64,000 bases of DNA, taken from NCBI GenBank assembly GCA_019316985.1, contig CP079215.1, positions 4,588,001 through 4,652,000 on the forward strand, given 5' to 3'. The stretch comes from Paraniabella defluvii (GTDB lineage Bacteria; Bacteroidota; Bacteroidia; Chitinophagales; Chitinophagaceae). How positions within the stretch are numbered: the stretch's first letter is position 1; each line of letters starts with the position of its first letter. The notes under the pieces were generated by a model. The model was not told the origin of the DNA, ran no database searches, and saw only the letters and a program-made list of their open reading frames with translations. Below, in pieces: positions 60,172 to 64,000 of the stretch. The position numbers and the translations under genes are program-made.

Positions 60172-61856
60172 TTACCAGGTTGCGGCGCTATCGTCTCCCC
60201 GGTGGTCAGCTACTGCCTCAAATTCGCCGCCGGGTAAAACCTTTATTACTTCTGTGCGGCCTATCTGGCCACGTTCTGTTAATTTATACCCTATGTTTTT
60301 TAATTGTTCGCTGGTGGCGGGCCGGAATTTTCTTTCAATAAAAACCTCGTCGGGTAGCCATTGATGATGGAACTTAGGTTGATTAACAGCATCATCGGTT
60401 GTCATTTTAAAATCAATGATATTTACGATGGTTTGAAATACCGATGTGGGAATGGTGGTACCTCCGGGGTGCCTACTACCAGGAATGGTTTCTTATCTTT
60501 CAGCACAATAGTTGGCGCCATCGAGCTCAACATCCTTTTACCGGGTTCGATCGCATTGGCTTTACCGCCTACCGCACCAAAAAGATTCGGAGATCCGGGC
60601 TTGGCGCTGAAATCGTCCATTTCGTCATTCAATAAAAATCCGGCACCCGCCACTACAGTTTTACTACCATAATTATTATTTAAAGTAGTGGTTACCGATA
60701 CGGCATTACCCTGGTTATCTATTACACTTAAATGGGTGGTTTCTTCGCTTTCGTAGCCCGGTACGATACCTTCTACGGTTGTTTTACTATTTCCTGCTTC
60801 GCCGGGCCGGTAGTCCTTCATACGGTTTTTAAGGTAAGTATTGTCAGATAATTCGGCCACAGGCACTTTATAAAAGTCTACATCTCCCATATATTTGGCC
60901 CTGTCTGCGTAAGCCCTGCGCTCTACCTCAATCATGAGCTGAACGGATGCAGCCGTCTGAAATCCCATTCGGGCAATGTTGTAGGGCTCTGTCATCTTCA
61001 GCATCTGTGTAAGTAATAAGCCTCCGCTGCTGGGCATCGGCATGCCTATAATCCTATGCCCCGGTAATCAAATTGCTGTGCTTCCCTGAATTTTGCTTTA
61101 TAATTTTTCAGGTCTTCCAGGCTGATCAAACCATTGCCCGTTTCATTTCTTCTACTATTAATTGCGCCGTTGTTCCTTCATAAAAGCCTTTTTGGCCGTT
61201 ATTTTTATACGTTTCAAAGTATTGGCCAGGTCTTTTTGTACCAATGTGTCTCCTTTTTCCACCCCTTCGCTTTAACTAAGACCGGTGTTTGGGTATTATA
61301 TTTTTCAAAAGATTCTCTGGCATTATTCAGAGCCTGGGCTTCTCCTTCCGTTATAACAAAGCCTTTTTCTGCCAGGTCTATCGCCGGTTGTATAAGCACC
61401 TGCATGGGGAGTTTTGCAAACCGGTGCGATGCGAAAAGACCGGCTACTGTGCCGGGCACACCTGCTGACAAATGGCCATACAAACTTTTTTCACTATTGG
61501 CGTTTCCGTCGGCGTCTAAGTACATGTCTTTTGAAGCTCCGGCAGGGGCAGTTTCGCGGTAGTCCAGTGCAACCGGCGGTTTATTTTTTAAAGTGGCTAC
61601 CATAAACCCGCCCCCGCCTATATTACCGGCACCCGGGTATACTACTGCCAATGCCCATTGGGTGGCAATGGCTGCATCGAATGCATTACCTCCCTTTTTA
61701 GCATTAATAAGCCCGCCTGGCTGGCCAGCGGGTGAGCAGAAACCACGGCTCCGTGTTTGCCGGTGCTTTTTTGATGCTTGAATATTGGAATGCGGTTACC
61801 TGCGCCTGGGTTACATAACCCGCTGTTAGCAGCAACAATAATAGACGAACACCCAT
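60172..61856 (-). CDS. ggt: Gamma-glutamyltransferase, heavily frameshifted
   Basis: Periplasmic Ntn-hydrolase that cleaves glutathione and transfers gamma-glutamyl groups; the precursor self-cleaves. A signal peptide starts at 61856 (MGVRLLLLLLTAGYVTQAQV). Motifs are GKHGAVVSAHPLASQAGLLM, YPGAGNIGGGGFMVATL, YRETAPAGASKDMYL, GVPGTVAGLFASH and MPSSGGLLLTQML. The autocleavage and catalytic Thr lies in ETTHLSVIDNQGNAVSVTTT. Later blocks are NNNYGSKTVV, DEMDDFSAKPG, GKRMLSSMAPTIVLKD and VGTPGGTTIP (restored). Breaks lie near 61780, 61690, 61255, 61170, 61045, 60465 and 60410. About 562 residues. Confidence 0.93.
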
Positions 61857-62061
61857 AATATTGTTTATATTTTATTTTTTGAGAAAGATAATAACATTCG
61901 GGCAAATTATTTTTTGAGTAATCAACACTTCAGGTCATTTATTGGGTATTAGGTTGTCGGCAGCTCAAAAAAGCAGGATATGAACGATCTGTATCATTTA
62001 CCCAATAAATACGGTTTTTTAAAAAAGTTTTTGCATTTTTGCATAAACCTGCCTTGATCTA

Positions 62062-62816
62062 ATGAAGATGAACATTTATAACTCCCTATTGGAAAAGAAG
62101 AAGAATGTGCAGAAGTCTTTTGTTGTGCTCATTGATCCTGACGGGGTAACAGCATCTTCTCTCGAAAAACTCATCCGGTTATCATTAAAAACCCGGGTAG
62201 ATTACTTTTTGTTGGTGGTAGTTTGGTTATTTCCAATCACTTAGATGAAGTAATACAACAAATAAAGGCCAGCTGTGATATACCGGTGATCCTTTTTCCG
62301 GGTAGTCCGTCCCAGGTTAGCAAATATGCCGATGCGTTGCTGTATCTTTCTCTTATTTCAGGTAGAAATCCCGAATTACTGATAGGCCAGCATGTGGTGT
62401 CGGCTCCTTTTGTGAAAAAGAGCGGGCTGGAAATAATGCCTACCGGCTATATTGTGGTAGATGGGGGCGCCTACCACGGTGTCTTATAAGTAATGCGGCG
62501 CCCGTGCCTTCTGATAAAAACGAAATTGCCATGTGCACAGCTATGGCCGGCGAAATGCTGGGCATGAAGCTGATTTACATGGACGCAGGTAGTGGCGCCA
62601 AAATGCCTATCAGCGAAAGCATGATACAAGCGGTGGCGCAAAATGTAGAGGCCCCGCTTATTATTGGGGTGGCATAACCGATCCCGAAAAAGCTTACCTC
62701 AACTGTAAGGCGGGTGCAGATGTAGTGGTGGTGGGCAATGCCATTGAAAAGATCCGGCACTCATTGCTGAAATGAGCGAGGCCATCCATTCTTCTTCGGT
62801 TAATATCAATCAATAA
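62062..62816 (+). CDS. Geranylgeranylglyceryl/heptaprenylglyceryl phosphate synthase family protein, frameshifted
   Basis: TIM-barrel prenyltransferase of the GGGPS/PcrB family, which forms the ether bond between glycerol-1-phosphate and a polyprenyl diphosphate. Visible are KSFVVLIDPDGVTASSLEKL, FVGGSLVISNHLDEVIQQIK, IPVILFPGSPSQVSKYADAL-LYLSLISGRNPELLIGQHV, IMPTGYIVVDGGA, YMDAGSGAKMPIS, IIGGGITDPEKA and AGADVVVVGNAIEK. Breaks lie near 62212, 62478, 62672 and 62757. About 253 residues, the group-II length known from archaea and Bacteroidetes. The start may be 62062 or 62068. The physiological product in Bacteroidota is unsettled. Confidence 0.9.
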
Positions 62817-62947
62817 TCCAGCACTGGTAAACCTGGCGGTGCAAATGTGAGCGGCTGTAAATAAGTTGTTACTTGTGAGGCTGATACGCGCCTAGTCTGG
62901 CTGATGCAGAACAAATCATCTGTTTCCCTGTTAAACATTTAATAATT

Positions 62948-62956
62948 AAAGGAGGT
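62948..62956 (+). promoter_or_regulatory. Strong Shine-Dalgarno site of the luciferase-like gene
   Basis: AAAGGAGGT lies nine bases before the ATG at 62966, near-perfect complementarity to the 16S rRNA tail. Other starts in this window lack such a sequence. Confidence 0.7.
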
Positions 62957-62965
62957 TCTGAAACT

Positions 62966-63994
62966 ATGGAATTAGGAATTGGAATGTTTGGCGATCTGCA
63001 TATAGATGCCAGTGGAAAGCCGCAGCCTGCACAACAACGTTTACAGGAAATTATAGAGGAAGTAAAATTGATGGACCAGGTAGGTCTTGACTTTTATGGT
63101 ATCGGGGAGCACCACCGTCCTGATTACGCGGTTTCAGCACCGGAAATAGTATTGGCTGCTGCATCAACAGTCACTAACAATATAAAGCTGGGTAGTGCGG
63201 TTTCTGTGCTAAGTTCTTCCGACCCGGTAAAGTTGTACCAGAGCTTCGCCACTGTTGATTTAATTTCAAATGGCCGTGCGGAACTGATGGCCGGCAGAGG
63301 TAGTTTTATTGAGTCTTTTCCGCTTTATGGACAAGACCTGGAGAATTATGACGCTTTATTCGACGAAAAGCTAAGGTTGTTGTTGCAGATAAACCGGCAG
63401 AACCCTATTTCCTGGAAAGGGAAGTTTCGTCCTGAACTAAATAAACAGTTGGTTTTGCCTCGTGCTGTAAACGACCAGTTGAAGATTTGGGTTGCTGTAG
63501 GCGGCACCCTGAATCCGTGGTGCGAGCAGCAACGCTGGGATTACCGGTGATGTTTGCCATTATAGGTGGAAACCCTGCACAGTTTAAACCGTTGTTCGAC
63601 TATTACAAAGATATTTACGAGCAATCAGGGCACGACATGGCTCGATTTGAAGTAGGGGTTCATGTTCATGCTTTTTTGGAGACGATAGCAAAGAGGTGGG
63701 AGAGTACTATTACCCTTTGTATGCTGCCCAAATGGATCGTGTTGGCCGTTCGCGTGGCTGGCCTCCGTACCAGCGCGCGCAATTCGACCGCGGCCGGGCT
63801 AAAGGAGGGCACCTGATAATTGGCGATGTAAATGAGTCGGTAGACAAGATACTGGAATTACACGACTTGTTCGGACTCACCCGCTTTTCTGCACATATGG
63901 ATGTGGGAGCCCCTCGCACGAACGGATGATGAAGTCTATTGAAGTATTCGGAACCAAGATTGCCCCTAAGGTACGGGAAGCATTAAAAAAGTAG
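62966..63994 (+). CDS. LLM-class flavin-dependent oxidoreductase (luciferase-like), frameshifted
   Basis: FMN-dependent monooxygenase of the bacterial luciferase fold; substrate unknown. It shows MELGIGMFGDLHIDASGKPQ, MDQVGLDFYGIGEHHRPDYA (typical catalytic-pocket EHH), IKLGSAVSVLSSSDPVKLYQ, NGRAELMAGRGSF, ESFPLYGQDLENYDALFDEK, KIWVAVGGTPESV and a C-terminal AKGGHLIIGDVNESVDKIL. Breaks lie near 63512, 63680 and 63920. About 343 residues, normal. The gene ends six bases before the window edge. It has the only clear Shine-Dalgarno site in the window. Confidence 0.92.
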
Positions 63995-64000
63995 CACCAC

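Noticed and set aside
1-64000. tRNA or rRNA genes, CRISPR arrays, insertion sequences, phage or attachment sites
   Set aside because: I searched by eye for T-loop-like GTTCGA motifs, repeat-spacer arrays, transposase motifs and integrases and saw none.

Overview
The window is chromosomal DNA of a Bacteroidota bacterium, most likely of the Chitinophagaceae. The evidence is: promoters of the TTG-N19/20-TAnnTTTG type; an almost complete lack of Shine-Dalgarno sequences; a GlcN6P deaminase fused to a PIG-L domain; a group-II type GGGP synthase; a GH109 glycosidase; and DUF4293, DUF6157 and DUF4097 proteins. No tRNA, rRNA, CRISPR, phage or insertion sequence was seen. Most genes longer than about 700 bp, including essential ones (rplU, dxr, sufBCDS, glyA, uvrA), are broken by single missing bases, usually in short homopolymers. 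By my count there are on the order of a hundred. I read these as base-calling deletions, not decay, so each gene is annotated over its full inferred span and the breaks are noted.

Layout. 0-4 kb: rplU-rpmA on the minus strand, then a GH3-like acyl-adenylating enzyme and dxr. 4-11.5 kb: a secreted calcium-repeat protein, a secreted esterase, mazG overlapping a very large membrane histidine kinase, and a small lipoprotein. 11.9-18.3 kb (minus): a complete SUF iron-sulfur operon, sufB-C-D-S-E-DUF59-Rrf2, with a perfect palindrome in the sufB promoter. 18.3-23 kb: an unassigned stretch, a hidden EncFtn-type ferritin with no encapsulin beside it, DUF6157, a GNAT, a core-2/I-branching-like glycosyltransferase and a bestrophin. 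23-34.2 kb: glycan catabolism (GH20 hexosaminidase-nagB; beta-galactosidase; GH109), interrupted by an NTF2-like protein, ung and a DnaJ/CbpM pair. The three glycan promoters share a LacI-type operator.

34.3-38.2 kb: an ECF sigma/anti-sigma/DUF4097 operon, a histidine kinase and a PspC protein. 38.3-43.9 kb: two unrelated aconitases in tandem (AcnB, then mitochondrial type), preceded by a 25-codon mini-copy of the second enzyme's N-terminus. 44-46.3 kb: three lipoproteins (two are tandem paralogues) and an ECF sigma factor. 46.6-54.8 kb: uvrA, agmatine deiminase plus N-carbamoylputrescine amidase (agmatine to putrescine), a Crp-like regulator with DoxX, DUF4293 and glyA. 55-64 kb: a nucleotidyltransferase, nitronate monooxygenase, a large secreted macroglobulin/TonB-plug protein, DUF486, gamma-glutamyltransferase, GGGP synthase and a luciferase-like monooxygenase.

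The parts that most deserve a second look are the orphan EncFtn gene, the shared LacI-type operators, the sufB palindrome, the aconitase mini-copy, and an octamer tandem repeat inside the suf operon.
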